A stretch of DNA of 30,144 nt from CAZEBW01 sp964510205 (GCA_964510205.1 CAZEBW010000045.1:1-30144); one strand, 5' to 3'; shown: positions 7,325-16,180, counted from the first letter of the stretch. Numbers and translations: made by a program. The notes: generated by a model from the letters alone, not told the origin.

Positions 7325-8254
7325 ATGATTACCTACCTCGTCCGTCGATTATTCTGGCTGCCCTTTTTGCTACTGATCATTGGTCTAATCACTTTCGCCC
7401 TGGGCCTGTACGGGCCAGGCGACCCAGTGCTGGTCATGCTGGGACAACATGCCAATCCCGAGGCCGCAGCTCGGGTCCGACACGAGCTGGGGCTAGACAG
7501 ACCCTTTCTTGTCCAATACGCCGACTACGTCTGGAAAGCGCTCCACGGCGACTTTGGCGAATCTCTGATGTATCGCGGCCAGCCCGTGGGCCGCTTGATA
7601 GCCAAACGCCTGGCGGTGACTGTTCAGTTCAACACGGTGGTCATCGCGCTAGGTGTGGCGGTAGGCATTCCCCTGGGAATCCTGGCCGCTCTGAACCGTA
7701 ACAATGCCATAGACTACCTGATTGTGGCCCTCACAGTGGCCGGCATCTCGCTTCCGGTCTTCGCCCTGGCGCCCATGGCCATGTGGTTTCTGGCAGCCCG
7801 ACTCCAGATTCTGCCTTCTGGCGGATGGGAGGGCATCTTCAGCCGCCGCATCCTCATGCCCACGCTGGTGTTGGCTATCGGTCCGGCTGCCGTTTTTGTG
7901 CGCCAAACGCGGGCCAACATGCTGGAGGTGCTGGACGAGGACTACGTGCGCACAGCGCGGGCCAAGGGCCTGCGAGAGGTCGCCGTGATCATTGTCCACG
8001 CCCTGCGAAACGCTGTGCTCCCTCTGTTCACCATCTTCGGGCTGATGCTGGGCGGCCTGGTGGGAGGGGGCATCATCACCGAGAGCATCTTTGGCATCCC
8101 CGGCATCGGCCGACTGGTGTGGGGCGCCTTCACCGCGCGAGATTATCCGGTGATCATGGCCTATACGCTGCTGGTGGCAGCGGCCTACACCCTGGCTAAC
8201 CTGCTCGTGGACGTCTGCTATCGTTTTGTGGATCCCCGGATTCGCTATGGCTAA
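7325..8254 (+). CDS. DppB/OppB-type ABC permease (system 1)
   Basis: 309-aa inner-membrane permease with the usual six helices at about 9-29, 98-120, 131-160, 176-193, 234-256 and 277-301. The periplasmic loop has the family block RHELGLDRPFLVQYADYVW. The ATPase-contacting EAA loop is at about 205-236 (DYVRTARAKGL...HALRNAVLP). The C-terminus VDPRIRYG is typical. Pairs with the overlapping gene at 8247 to form the channel served by the ATPases at 9443 and 10448. Length is normal, in contrast to the long permeases of system 2. Confidence 0.92.
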   Translation: MITYLVRRLFWLPFLLLIIGLITFALGLYGPGDPVLVMLGQHANPEAAARVRHELGLDRPFLVQYADYVWKALHGDFGESLMYRGQPVGRLIAKRLAVTVQFNTVVIALGVAVGIPLGILAALNRNNAIDYLIVALTVAGISLPVFALAPMAMWFLAARLQILPSGGWEGIFSRRILMPTLVLAIGPAAVFVRQTRANMLEVLDEDYVRTARAKGLREVAVIIVHALRNAVLPLFTIFGLMLGGLVGGGIITESIFGIPGIGRLVWGAFTARDYPVIMAYTLLVAAAYTLANLLVDVCYRFVDPRIRYG

Positions 8255-9227
8255 CTACGGACAAGGGACAAGGAACAAGGAACAAGGGACAAGGGATTGC
8301 CTGGCTCCTAATCCCTGGTCTCTGGTCCCTGGTCCCTGGCTTGCGGGGTTCTGGCGAGGTTTCAGCCGCAACAAGCTGGCCGTGGCGGGGCTGGTGCTGG
8401 TCTGCGCGATGTTTTTCACCGGCATCTTCGCCCCCTGGCTGGCGCCGTACTCCTACACCGATCAGAACCTCGACGCGGTGGAGCAGATGCCCAGCCTGGC
8501 TCACCCGCTGGGGACCGACGAGTTGGGCCGCGATCAGCTCAGCCGCATCATCTGGGGCGCGCGCACAGCGGTGATCATCGCGCCAACGGCGACCTTCTTC
8601 GGCGTGTCGCTGGGCCTGTTTTTCGGACTTCTGGCCGGGTACTACCGGGGTTGGGTGGAAACGGTGATCATGCGCCTGGCCGATATTTTGTTTGCCTTCC
8701 CCGGCATCCTGCTGGCCATTCTCATTGCGGCCACCGTCCAGGGCCGTATCGAGGCTTGGCTGAAGGGATTCGAGTTTCTGGAAGGATTTGTCAGAGCCGG
8801 CTTCGCCCAGGTTCTGGTAGTCATCGTTGCTCTCAGCGCGGTCGGATGGCCGGGCATGGCTCGCCTAGTGCGTGGGCAGGTGCTTTCCCTGCGCGAGAAG
8901 CAGTTCGTCGAGGCGGCCTGGGCCATCGGCGCCAAACCGTGGCGAGTGATCACACGTCACATCTTGCCCAACGCCCTAGCGCCCATCGTCGTTTCCGTCT
9001 CCATGAGCATGGGGGGCGCCATCATGGCCGAGGCGGGACTCAGCTTCATGGGCATCGGCATCCGCCCTCCGACGCCGAGCTGGGGCGCACTGATCATTGA
9101 TAATTACAGCTTCTGGCGCAGCCCAGCGGCTCCGGTGTTGCTGTGGCTGCCCGCCCTGATCGTCGGAGCGATGGTAGCCGCCTTCAACTTCGTCGGTGAC
9201 GGGCTCAATGAGGCGATGAAGCGATGA
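8247..9227 (+). CDS. DppC/OppC-type ABC permease with repeat-derived N-terminus (system 1)
   Basis: 326-aa partner permease, overlapping the upstream stop by 8 nt (ATGGCTAA). Conserved features are HPLGTDELGRDQLSR at about residue 86 and the EAA loop at about 217-248 (KQFVEAAWAIGAKPWRVITRHILPN, family consensus). Residues about 5-31 are encoded by a heptamer-repeat array (8259-8339) and look nothing like a permease. The conserved part begins near FSRNKLAVAGLVLV. No good internal start is visible that would avoid the repeat-coded part, so the extension is probably translated. Confidence 0.9.
   Translation: MANYGQGTRNKEQGTRDCLAPNPWSLVPGPWLAGFWRGFSRNKLAVAGLVLVCAMFFTGIFAPWLAPYSYTDQNLDAVEQMPSLAHPLGTDELGRDQLSRIIWGARTAVIIAPTATFFGVSLGLFFGLLAGYYRGWVETVIMRLADILFAFPGILLAILIAATVQGRIEAWLKGFEFLEGFVRAGFAQVLVVIVALSAVGWPGMARLVRGQVLSLREKQFVEAAWAIGAKPWRVITRHILPNALAPIVVSVSMSMGGAIMAEAGLSFMGIGIRPPTPSWGALIIDNYSFWRSPAAPVLLWLPALIVGAMVAAFNFVGDGLNEAMKR
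8259..8339. repeat. Heptamer-repeat hairpin inside the permease gene
   Basis: Left arm of five 7-nt units (GGACAAG, GGACAAG, GAACAAG, GAACAAG, GGACAAG). Right arm of four (TCCCTGG, TCTCTGG, TCCCTGG, TCCCTGG). The inner ends AGGGATT and AATCCCT pair perfectly around an 11-nt loop; the outer parts pair imperfectly. It lies in the 5' end of the DppC-like gene and is translated in frame. Confidence 0.8.
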
Positions 9228-9254
9228 GGCAGGTAGGCTTTCAGGGAGTAGCTC

Positions 9255-9354
9255 AGAAACCAGGTTTTTTGGCACTTGCCATACTGAGCGAGCTTGGTTT
9301 CAGGCGGTTTCTGTAGGTGCAGGCAGTTTCTCTAGCGGGAAAAACCTGGTTTCT
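9255..9354. mobile_element. 100-nt inverted-repeat element, AGAAACCAGG family, copy 1
   Basis: AGAAACCAGGTTTTT (9255-9269) and its exact reverse complement (9340-9354) bound a 70-nt interior. The same ends occur at 16138-16180 and 18250-18350. There is no coding capacity. A MITE- or REPIN-like non-autonomous element is inferred; no target duplication was evident by eye. Confidence 0.7.
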
Positions 9355-9442
9355 TGACCCTGAGGGAACGCGCCTTCGCGCCTCGGCGACTTGGCGCCCA
9401 TGACCATATTATGACCATAAGTCAAAAATGAGGAGGAATAGA

Positions 9443-10438
9443 ATGGCATTATTAGAAGTGAAGGGCCTGAAGACCCGCTTCTTCACCGAAGATGGAGTGG
9501 TGCACGCCGTCAACGGCATCTCCTACGATCTCGAGGAAGGCGACTCGATGGGCATCGTAGGGGAATCGGGGTGCGGCAAAAGCGTGAGCGTCCTTTCCGT
9601 CATGCGCCTCATCCCCGAACCTCCGGGCAAGATCGTCGCCGGCGAGGCAATTTTCGAGGGACGGGATCTGATGAAGATGGACCCGGAAGAAGTGCGAAAG
9701 GTGAGAGGGAACAAGATCGCCATGGTGTTCCAAGACCCCATGACCTCGCTGAACCCCGTCCTAACCGTTGGGCGACAGATTGACGAGGCCCTGGAACTGC
9801 ACATGGGCATGGACAAGAATCAAGCCCGCAAACGCACAGTGGAGCTGCTGGAAATGGTAGGCATCCCCGAGGCAGCCAACCGCGCTGACGATTATCCCCA
9901 CCAGTTCTCCGGCGGCATGCGCCAGAGAGTGATGATTGCCATGGGCCTCTCTTGCAATCCTCGCATTCTCATCGCCGACGAGCCCACCACCGCCCTGGAC
10001 GTCACCATCCAAGCCCAGATCGTGGAGCTGGTGAAGAGGCTCAGGGACGACATCGGCATGGCCATCGTGTGGATCACCCACGACCTGGGCGTGGTGGCCG
10101 GATTGTCCGAAAAGCTCGTCGTCATGTATTCGGGCTACATCGTGGAGCGAGCCAGCGTTAAGGACATCTACGGCGACCCGCGACACCCCTACACCATCGG
10201 CCTGTTGGCCTCTCTGCCGCGCCTGGACGAGACACGCAAAAGGAGGCTGTTCTCCATGAGGGGACTCCCCCCTGACCTGATTGACTTGCAACCTGGCTGT
10301 CCGTTCGCGCCCCGCTGCAACTACGTCATTGATCGCTGCTGGTCAGAGACGCCCCCCCTAGAGCCCGTCGCCATTGGCCACGAAATCGCCTGTTGGGTAG
10401 ACGTGACAACCGCCAAGCCCAGCGAGCCCGCAGATTAG
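9443..10438 (+). CDS. DppD/OppD-type ABC ATPase (system 1)
   Basis: 331-aa cytoplasmic ATPase. Walker A GESGCGKS at 40-47, Q-loop at 97 (VFQDPMTSLNP), signature FSGGMRQR at about 155, Walker B ILIADE at 175-180, switch histidine at 213. The C-terminal oligopeptide-transporter extension has RHPYTIGLLASLP and cysteines at about 286, 292, 299 and 317 (CPFAPRC ... C ... C). In several Dpp ATPases such cysteines hold an iron-sulfur cluster. Start at ATG 9443 after AGGAGG. Works with the ATPase 9 nt downstream. Confidence 0.93.
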   Translation: MALLEVKGLKTRFFTEDGVVHAVNGISYDLEEGDSMGIVGESGCGKSVSVLSVMRLIPEPPGKIVAGEAIFEGRDLMKMDPEEVRKVRGNKIAMVFQDPMTSLNPVLTVGRQIDEALELHMGMDKNQARKRTVELLEMVGIPEAANRADDYPHQFSGGMRQRVMIAMGLSCNPRILIADEPTTALDVTIQAQIVELVKRLRDDIGMAIVWITHDLGVVAGLSEKLVVMYSGYIVERASVKDIYGDPRHPYTIGLLASLPRLDETRKRRLFSMRGLPPDLIDLQPGCPFAPRCNYVIDRCWSETPPLEPVAIGHEIACWVDVTTAKPSEPAD

Positions 10439-10447
10439 GAGGCACAA

Positions 10448-11431
10448 ATGACAACCGACAACGATATTCTACTCAGAGTGGAGAATCTGAAGAAGTATTT
10501 CCCTATCACACGGGGCGTCTTCCAAAGGCACGCTGGCGACATCAAGGCTGTGGACGGTATCAGCTTCTTCGTCCGACGAAATGAGACCCTGGGCCTGGTG
10601 GGGGAAAGCGGCTGCGGCAAGACCACCACAGGCCGCACCGTCCTGCAGCTCTACCGGCCGACCGAGGGAAACGTCTATTTTGAGGGACAAGATCTCAGCA
10701 AGATGAAGGGAGAGGCGCTCAGGCGCATGCGCCGCGAGATGCAGATGATCTTTCAGGATCCCTACGCTTCGCTTAACCCGCGCATGACCATCGGCAGCAT
10801 CGTGGGCGAGCCTCTGGAGGTGCATAACATCGCCAAAGGCAAGGAAAAGAGGGAGAGGGTCCAAGAGCTGCTTCGCTTGGTGGGTCTGAACCCTTATTTT
10901 GTCAATCGCTATCCCCACGAATTCTCCGGGGGGCAGCGGCAGCGCATCGGCGTGGCTCGAGCTCTGGCCCTCAATCCCAATTTCATCGTCTGCGATGAGC
11001 CGGTTTCATCCGTAGATGTCTCCATCCAGGCTCAGATCGTCAACCTACTGGAAGACCTGCAGGCCCAGTTCGACATGGCCTATCTTTTCATCGCTCACGA
11101 CCTGAGCATGGTGCGCCACATCAGCGACCGCGTGGCCGTGATGTACCTGGGCAAGATCGTGGAGCTCACCGGCCGCGACGAGCTGTACCAGAATCCGCTT
11201 CACCCCTACACCCAGGCCCTGCTCTCGGCCGTACCCATCCCAGACCCCGTGGTGGAGGAGAAGCGGCAGCGCATTATCCTGGAGGGCGACGTACCCAGCC
11301 CGGCCAATCCACCTGAGGGCTGCAACTTCAACACCCGCTGCCCGGTGGTGATGGATATCTGCAAGGAAGAAGATCCCGAGTTCAGGCTGGTGGGCACCGA
11401 GCACTGGGCAGCCTGTCATCGGGTGCAGTAA
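10448..11431 (+). CDS. DppF/OppF-type ABC ATPase (system 1)
   Basis: 327-aa second ATPase of the heterodimer. Walker A GESGCGKTT at about 52, Q-loop at 103 (IFQDPYASLNP), signature FSGGQRQR at about 159, Walker B FIVCDE at 179-184, switch histidine at 217. The C-terminal part has HPYTQALLSAVP and the cysteine block CNFNTRCPVVMDIC. AGGAGG precedes the start. Last gene of system 1; a new promoter follows. Confidence 0.93.
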   Translation: MTTDNDILLRVENLKKYFPITRGVFQRHAGDIKAVDGISFFVRRNETLGLVGESGCGKTTTGRTVLQLYRPTEGNVYFEGQDLSKMKGEALRRMRREMQMIFQDPYASLNPRMTIGSIVGEPLEVHNIAKGKEKRERVQELLRLVGLNPYFVNRYPHEFSGGQRQRIGVARALALNPNFIVCDEPVSSVDVSIQAQIVNLLEDLQAQFDMAYLFIAHDLSMVRHISDRVAVMYLGKIVELTGRDELYQNPLHPYTQALLSAVPIPDPVVEEKRQRIILEGDVPSPANPPEGCNFNTRCPVVMDICKEEDPEFRLVGTEHWAACHRVQ

Positions 11432-11470
11432 AGAAACAAACCATTGAAGTACCGCCGCTGTCTCAGATAA

Positions 11471-11500
11471 TGAACCTGTAGCCTGCCCTGTAGGTATACT
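11471..11500 (+). promoter_or_regulatory. Candidate promoter shared with system 3 (TGAACC-18-TATACT)
   Basis: TGAACC (11471-11476), 18-nt spacer, TATACT (11495-11500). The same arrangement with the same spacing occurs at 23761-23790 before the paralogous binding protein. The following 25 nt also align without gaps between the two. The -35 word is not the TTGACT used at 2877, 3698 and 23709. Confidence 0.6.
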
Positions 11501-11522
11501 AGGTGAGGCAGCTTTGCCGAAC

Positions 11523-11659
11523 TGGAGGGAACGGGTTTCTCCAACAAGTTGGCGCCTTGAGAGGAGGTGATGAAGCGGGACCAAAAAGGTAGGGGCGGAG
11601 GACTCTACCGCCAAGTTGATTCGCATTCTGCAACACAAACAAACTAAAAGGAGGAAGAA
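11523..11659 (+). promoter_or_regulatory. Conserved structured 5' leader of the system 2 binding protein
   Basis: Aligns with 24023-24164. Shared parts are a hairpin TGGAG...CTCCA, then ACA, a block like GAGGTGATGAAGCGGGACC, a second hairpin around GGCGGAGG...CCGCC, and an identical run of about 30 nt ending AACTAAAAGGAGGAAGAAATG. The hairpin stems differ in sequence but keep pairing, which suggests RNA structure. I do not recognise a named riboswitch. Confidence 0.6.
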
Positions 11660-13825
11660 ATGTTTAGCAACAAGAAGTGGTTTACCCTGATCGCTTTGGC
11701 AGTGACGGCTGCCGTGATCCTTTCGGCCTGCGCTCAGCCGACTCCGGTGGTGATCGAGAAGGAGGTACCGGTTGAGAAAGAGGTCATCAGGACGGTGGTG
11801 GTCGAGAAAGAGGTACCGGTCGAGGTCGAAAAAGAGGTACCGGTTGAGGTCGAGAAAGAGGTAATCAAAGAGGTGGTGGTCACGGCCACACCGTCTGCAG
11901 AGGAAGAGGCCGCCGCAGCCGTTGGCGAGTGCTGTGACGTCTACCGCCTGGGGATGTACGAGGAGCCGATTTCTCTGAACTACTGGAACTACCTCGGCCC
12001 TGGCAGTTCGGTTTGGACAGCCTACGTGGTCAGCGGCCATGCTCAGTCGCTGTACACCCTGTCGGATCAGCGCTTCGATTTCGTCCCGAACCTGGCCAAG
12101 GACCTGGTTGATCCGGTTCAAGAGGGCGATGTCTGGACCTTTACGGTGGAGATGCTGGAAGGCGCTAAGTGGAGCGACGGTACGCCGATTACGGCCCACG
12201 ACGTGGTCTTCACCCACAACGCCTGCAAGGATCTGAAGCTGACCTCGAACTGGCCCAACCAGTGCGCGCCGCTGGGTATCGAAATAGAAGCCGAGGCCCT
12301 TGACGACTACACGGTGAAATACACGTTCCACGCCGCGCCCAGCCTGGGCACGTGGCAGGCAGGCGTGGCGCTGGCTCCGATCCTGCCCAAGCACTTCTGG
12401 GGCGACACGGTGGCGGAAGCGCGCGCCTTCATCGAGGCCACGGCGAAGCCTGAGGCCGAAAGGCCCGAGGACTGCGACGCCGAGGATCTGAGCGACGAAG
12501 ACAAAGCCGCCTGCGACGAGTGGGCCGCCTACGACGAAGCCTTCGAGAATGCCCGCAAGACCCTGTACGAAGCCGATGCCTCCGGGCAGCCTTCGGGCGG
12601 CGGCTTCGTCACCGAGCAGTGGGAAAAGGGCGCGTTCGTGCAGCGTGCTCAAAACGCCGGATACTTCTTCAAGGACGCGGAGATCGTGGAGTATGACGAC
12701 GGCACCTGGGTGCAGAACTTGCCCGATGGCACGACCCGCCAGCTCTACGGCGAGGCCGCGGGTGAGGAGACCTTGCGCTTCACCGGTGGCCCCTACGCGC
12801 CGAACGTCATCATGTCGCTCTACGGCTCGCAGGACGGCGTCTTCCTGGCCCTGGAGGAAGGAGAGCTGGACTTCGTGTTCAGCCCGACGGGCATACCGCG
12901 CGGCTTGCGAGAGAGGGCCTCACAGGCTCCCGGCATCAACACCTACACCAACGCGGACTACGGTATGTACTACATCGCTTTCAACATGCGCAAGTACCCG
13001 ATGTCGGAGTACGAGTTCCGCCAGGCCTTCGACATCATCATTGACAAGGAGTTCGTGGTCAACAGCGTCTTGCAGGGGTCCGTCTTCCCCATGTACTCCA
13101 CCATGCCGCCCGGCAACGGATTCTACTACAACGACGACGTCGAGTTCCCCTACAAAGACCTGTCCCGTGAGGAGCGCGTGAACGAGGCCGTCAAGGTGCT
13201 GAAAGAGGCTGGGTGGTCGTGGTCGAAGGAGCCCGAGTGGAGCCCCGATCTGGTGGACGTCGTGCCCGGCGAGGGCATCACCATGCCCAACGGCGAGCCG
13301 ATGCCTGATCTGACCATCCTCGGCCCTGGCCCGGCCTACGACCCGCTGCGCGCCACGTTCAACCAGTGGATCTCGGAGTGGGCGCGAGAGCTGGGTATGC
13401 CAGTGAAGTCCGAGCTCACCGGCTTCAACACCATCCTCGGCCCGGTGTTCGTGGAGTCCAACTTCGACATGTACATCCTGGGCTGGAGCCTGGGCAACGT
13501 CGCCTTCCCCGACTACTACGAGTCCTTCTGGCACAGCCGCAACGACACTGCTGAAAGCGGCAACTTCAACACGCCAGGCATGCACAGCGATGAGTACGAC
13601 GCCCTGGTTGACGAGTTCATGTCCACAACGGACATCGAAGAAGCAAGAGAACTGGTCTTCGAACTGCAGGAGATGCTGGCCGATCTGCGGCCCTACATCT
13701 GCCTGTTCTACAAGCAGGTGCACGATGTGGTCCGCGACAACGTCAAGCTGCCGTACACCGAGGTGCTCAGCGGCATCACGGATGCAGCCGGATTCCAGAC
13801 CGACGCTCAACCCTTCTTCAAGTAA
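11660..13825 (+). CDS. Large peptide-type ABC substrate-binding lipoprotein (system 2)
   Basis: 721-aa family 5 binding protein. Signal MFSNKKWFTL... ends in lipobox ILSAC with the lipidated cysteine at 24. A long Glu/Lys/Val linker of repeated EKEVPVE words (about 30-75) then lifts the domain off the membrane; this linker style is characteristic of Chloroflexota. The binding fold has FTVEMLEGAKWSDGTPITAHDVVFTHN and FRQAFDIIIDKEFVV. An acidic insertion with several cysteines (about residues 251-313, rich in Glu/Asp) makes it longer than usual for the family. It starts the cluster holding permeases at 13959, 15166, 18403, 19606, 20680 and 21885. Confidence 0.92.
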   Translation: MFSNKKWFTLIALAVTAAVILSACAQPTPVVIEKEVPVEKEVIRTVVVEKEVPVEVEKEVPVEVEKEVIKEVVVTATPSAEEEAAAAVGECCDVYRLGMYEEPISLNYWNYLGPGSSVWTAYVVSGHAQSLYTLSDQRFDFVPNLAKDLVDPVQEGDVWTFTVEMLEGAKWSDGTPITAHDVVFTHNACKDLKLTSNWPNQCAPLGIEIEAEALDDYTVKYTFHAAPSLGTWQAGVALAPILPKHFWGDTVAEARAFIEATAKPEAERPEDCDAEDLSDEDKAACDEWAAYDEAFENARKTLYEADASGQPSGGGFVTEQWEKGAFVQRAQNAGYFFKDAEIVEYDDGTWVQNLPDGTTRQLYGEAAGEETLRFTGGPYAPNVIMSLYGSQDGVFLALEEGELDFVFSPTGIPRGLRERASQAPGINTYTNADYGMYYIAFNMRKYPMSEYEFRQAFDIIIDKEFVVNSVLQGSVFPMYSTMPPGNGFYYNDDVEFPYKDLSREERVNEAVKVLKEAGWSWSKEPEWSPDLVDVVPGEGITMPNGEPMPDLTILGPGPAYDPLRATFNQWISEWARELGMPVKSELTGFNTILGPVFVESNFDMYILGWSLGNVAFPDYYESFWHSRNDTAESGNFNTPGMHSDEYDALVDEFMSTTDIEEARELVFELQEMLADLRPYICLFYKQVHDVVRDNVKLPYTEVLSGITDAAGFQTDAQPFFK

Positions 13826-13865
13826 GCTGCGGGCTGTGTCTAGCACAGTCAGCACAACGCACGCT

Positions 13866-13895
13866 GGGAGCGGGCGGGTAATCCCGCCCGCTCCC
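13866..13895 (+). terminator. Strong hairpin after the binding protein gene
   Basis: Perfect 13-bp GC-rich stem GGGAGCGGGCGGG / CCCGCCCGCTCCC with loop TAAT, 41 nt after the binding protein stop. No T-run follows. It may therefore act as an attenuator or 3' mRNA stabiliser that keeps binding protein transcript above permease transcript, rather than as a full terminator. Confidence 0.6.
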
Positions 13896-13958
13896 AAATG
13901 TAGGAGTGTTCAGTTGTCGGGTTACTGATTACTGTTCATCCAGAGCGGAGCGAAAAAC

Positions 13959-15110
13959 ATGTGGAAATTCTTAGGCAAACGCTTGCTGCAGATGCTCATC
14001 ACGCTGCTTCTGTTCCAAGCGGTTACGTACTTCCTGATTGACGCGCAGCCAGGAGACATCGCCGATCTGCTGTCCATGGACCCCAACATCCCCCCCAACG
14101 AGCGCCAGCGTCTTCGGGCGGAGCTGGGACTGGACCGCCCTCCGGTCGAGCGGTTCTTCACCTACGTCGGCAACTTCTATCGAGGCAACCTGGGAGTCTC
14201 GTTCGAGGAATATCCAAAGCCGGTGGCTGACATCATAAAGGAGCGACTGCCGCGCACAGTGGTATTGTTTCTCAGTGCATCCATCGTCTCATTTTGGACT
14301 GGTTTTATGTCGGGTAAGATATTGGCCTGGCGCCGGGGGGGGTGGATCGAATACACCTCTACCATAGCCGGGGTGACGTTGTACACTGTCTTCACCCCCT
14401 GGTTCGGCCTGATGATGATCTGGTTTTTCGCCGTCACGCTCGACTGGCTGCCAGCGGGGAAATTCCTGGATCCAATGGAGTGGATTGGCGTCTCGGTTTC
14501 GGCTAACACGGTTTTCACCAGGATGATCTGGACCTCCTTCATTGGTCTGGTGGTCATGTTTGCGGGATTTGTCTTCTCCAACAAAGTGCCGCGCCGTCAG
14601 CGACTGGCCGTCCGTGGATCGAGCGTGCTGCTCCCGGTGGCTGGCGTGCTCTTGTATTGGTGGACCAGTGGGTTGGGTTCCTTTGCCTGGGACATCCTCA
14701 GCCACCTCATCCTGCCGGTGCTGACCGTGACCGCCATCGCCTACGGCGGCACCATGCTGTTGACGCGCACCAGCATGTTAGAGACACTGCGCGAGGACTA
14801 CATCATGACCGCGCGGGCCAAGGGGATACCTGATAAGACCGTGCGCGACAAGCACGCCGCCAGAAACGCGCTGCTGCCAGTGTGGACCGGCTTGGTGTTC
14901 AGCATCGGCAGATCCGTCACCGGCGGCATCATCACCGAGACCATCTTCTCCTGGCCAGGCCTGGGGCTGACCCTGTTGCAGTCCTCGATAGTAGCCGACA
15001 TCCCTGTGGCCATGGGCGCGTTCACGGTCGTCGGGGTGATGACGCTCATCAGCCACCTGGTGGCCGACGTTGGTTACGCGTTCCTCGACCCCCGTATTCG
15101 GTATCATTAG
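13959..15110 (+). CDS. Long-type DppB-like ABC permease, first copy (system 2)
   Basis: 383 aa, about 75 longer than the permease at 7325. Shared parts: ELGLDRPPVERFFTYV in the periplasmic loop, EAA loop at about 276-309 (DYIMTARAKGI...ARNALLPV), C-terminus LDPRIRYH. The extra length lies between the third helix and the helix before the EAA loop. It consists of two added hydrophobic segments (about 189-207 and 221-238) around a basic loop NKVPRRQRLAVRG. Eight helices are therefore predicted by eye. Partner is the gene at 15166. Confidence 0.9.
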   Translation: MWKFLGKRLLQMLITLLLFQAVTYFLIDAQPGDIADLLSMDPNIPPNERQRLRAELGLDRPPVERFFTYVGNFYRGNLGVSFEEYPKPVADIIKERLPRTVVLFLSASIVSFWTGFMSGKILAWRRGGWIEYTSTIAGVTLYTVFTPWFGLMMIWFFAVTLDWLPAGKFLDPMEWIGVSVSANTVFTRMIWTSFIGLVVMFAGFVFSNKVPRRQRLAVRGSSVLLPVAGVLLYWWTSGLGSFAWDILSHLILPVLTVTAIAYGGTMLLTRTSMLETLREDYIMTARAKGIPDKTVRDKHAARNALLPVWTGLVFSIGRSVTGGIITETIFSWPGLGLTLLQSSIVADIPVAMGAFTVVGVMTLISHLVADVGYAFLDPRIRYH

Positions 15111-15165
15111 GTTGGCAGATTAGGCTCGCCAATCTACCAGTGCACCGATCCTATAGGAGCAGAGT

Positions 15166-16128
15166 ATGAGTTCAACATTATCTGAAGGTCTAGTTACGGC
15201 AGACGCCTTGCAGGTTCCTCTGTGGCGTATCCGATTGAGGTTGCTGACGAAGTCGCTACGAAGTAGCTGGGCCCTGTTCGCCGAGAACCCTATCGGACTG
15301 ATCGGACTGGGGGTCATCATCTTCTTCGGCCTGTTGGCCGCCGTCCACCCCATCCTGATGAACACGGTCTGGCACCCCCGCACCTACGACCCTCTGATGG
15401 GCTACGACATGGAGATCGCGTACCATCCCTCTGCACCCTCAGCTCGCCACCTGCTGGGTACAGACCCCTTGGGCCGAGACGTGCTCAGCCAGCTCATGTA
15501 CAGCACCCGCTACGAGTTCGCCTTGGGCATTCTCTCGGCGGTGGTCACCGTGCTCATCGCCACCACCATCGGAGCGGCGTCGGCCTACTACGGCGGAATC
15601 ATAGACACTTTGCTCATGCGACTGGTAGACCTGGTGATCATGGTGCCTTTCATACCCATCCTGATCGTCCTCAGCGCCCTGACGGAGGTCGGGATGCTCG
15701 AACTGGCGTTCGTCATCGGGCTGGTGTCCGGCTTCGGCAGCACATCCATCGTTGTCAAGTCCCAGGCGCTGACCATCAAGGTGAAGCCATTTATCGAGGC
15801 GGCGCGCATCGCTGGCGGGGGCGACGCCCACATCATCTTCAAGCACATGATCCCCAACCTGATGCCCATCTCCTTGCTGTACATGATGTTCGTGGTCACG
15901 AGCGCCATCTTCTCCGAGGCCATCCTCTCCTTCTTCGGGCTGACGACCATCCAGATGAGTTGGGGGCTGATGATTAACATCACGCAGAGCCAGGGTTACC
16001 TGATGCGGTTCGATACCTGGTATTTGCTGATTCCGGCCAGCTTGTCCATCACCCTGCTGTGCGCAGCGTTCTACCTGGTGGGCCGCGCCCTGGACGAGGT
16101 AGTGAACCCCAGACTGCGCCAACGCTAA
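15166..16128 (+). CDS. DppC-like ABC permease, first copy (system 2)
   Basis: 320-aa partner of the long permease. Conserved LLGTDPLGRDVLSQL follows the first helix. The EAA loop is KPFIEAARIAGGGDAHIIFKHMIPN by family position (about 206-235), and the C-terminus GRALDEVVNPRLRQR. All three DppC-like proteins of this cluster share the opening pattern HP-LM--VW...YDP--G before the LLGTD motif. That pattern is absent from the DppC-like proteins at 8247 and 27502, so they form their own subfamily. Confidence 0.9.
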   Translation: MSSTLSEGLVTADALQVPLWRIRLRLLTKSLRSSWALFAENPIGLIGLGVIIFFGLLAAVHPILMNTVWHPRTYDPLMGYDMEIAYHPSAPSARHLLGTDPLGRDVLSQLMYSTRYEFALGILSAVVTVLIATTIGAASAYYGGIIDTLLMRLVDLVIMVPFIPILIVLSALTEVGMLELAFVIGLVSGFGSTSIVVKSQALTIKVKPFIEAARIAGGGDAHIIFKHMIPNLMPISLLYMMFVVTSAIFSEAILSFFGLTTIQMSWGLMINITQSQGYLMRFDTWYLLIPASLSITLLCAAFYLVGRALDEVVNPRLRQR

Positions 16129-16137
16129 TTACAACAA

Positions 16138-16180
16138 AGAAACCAGGTTGCCGCTTCGCTTACTGAAAAACCTGGTTTCT
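16138..16180. mobile_element. Short inverted-repeat element, AGAAACCAGG family, copy 2
   Basis: AGAAACCAGGTT (16138-16149) and AAAAACCTGGTTTCT (16166-16180) with only a 16-nt interior. That interior, GCCGCTTCGCTTACTG, recurs exactly at 23932-23947 in the system 3 leader insertion. It lies between permease and ATPase genes and may act as a hairpin in the mRNA. Confidence 0.7.

Noticed and set aside
11045..12652. 535-codon open frame on the reverse strand
   Set aside because: It runs antisense to an ATPase and a binding-protein gene that are well supported, and its repetitive LDRYLFLD-like part is just the complement of the KEVPVEKEV linker.
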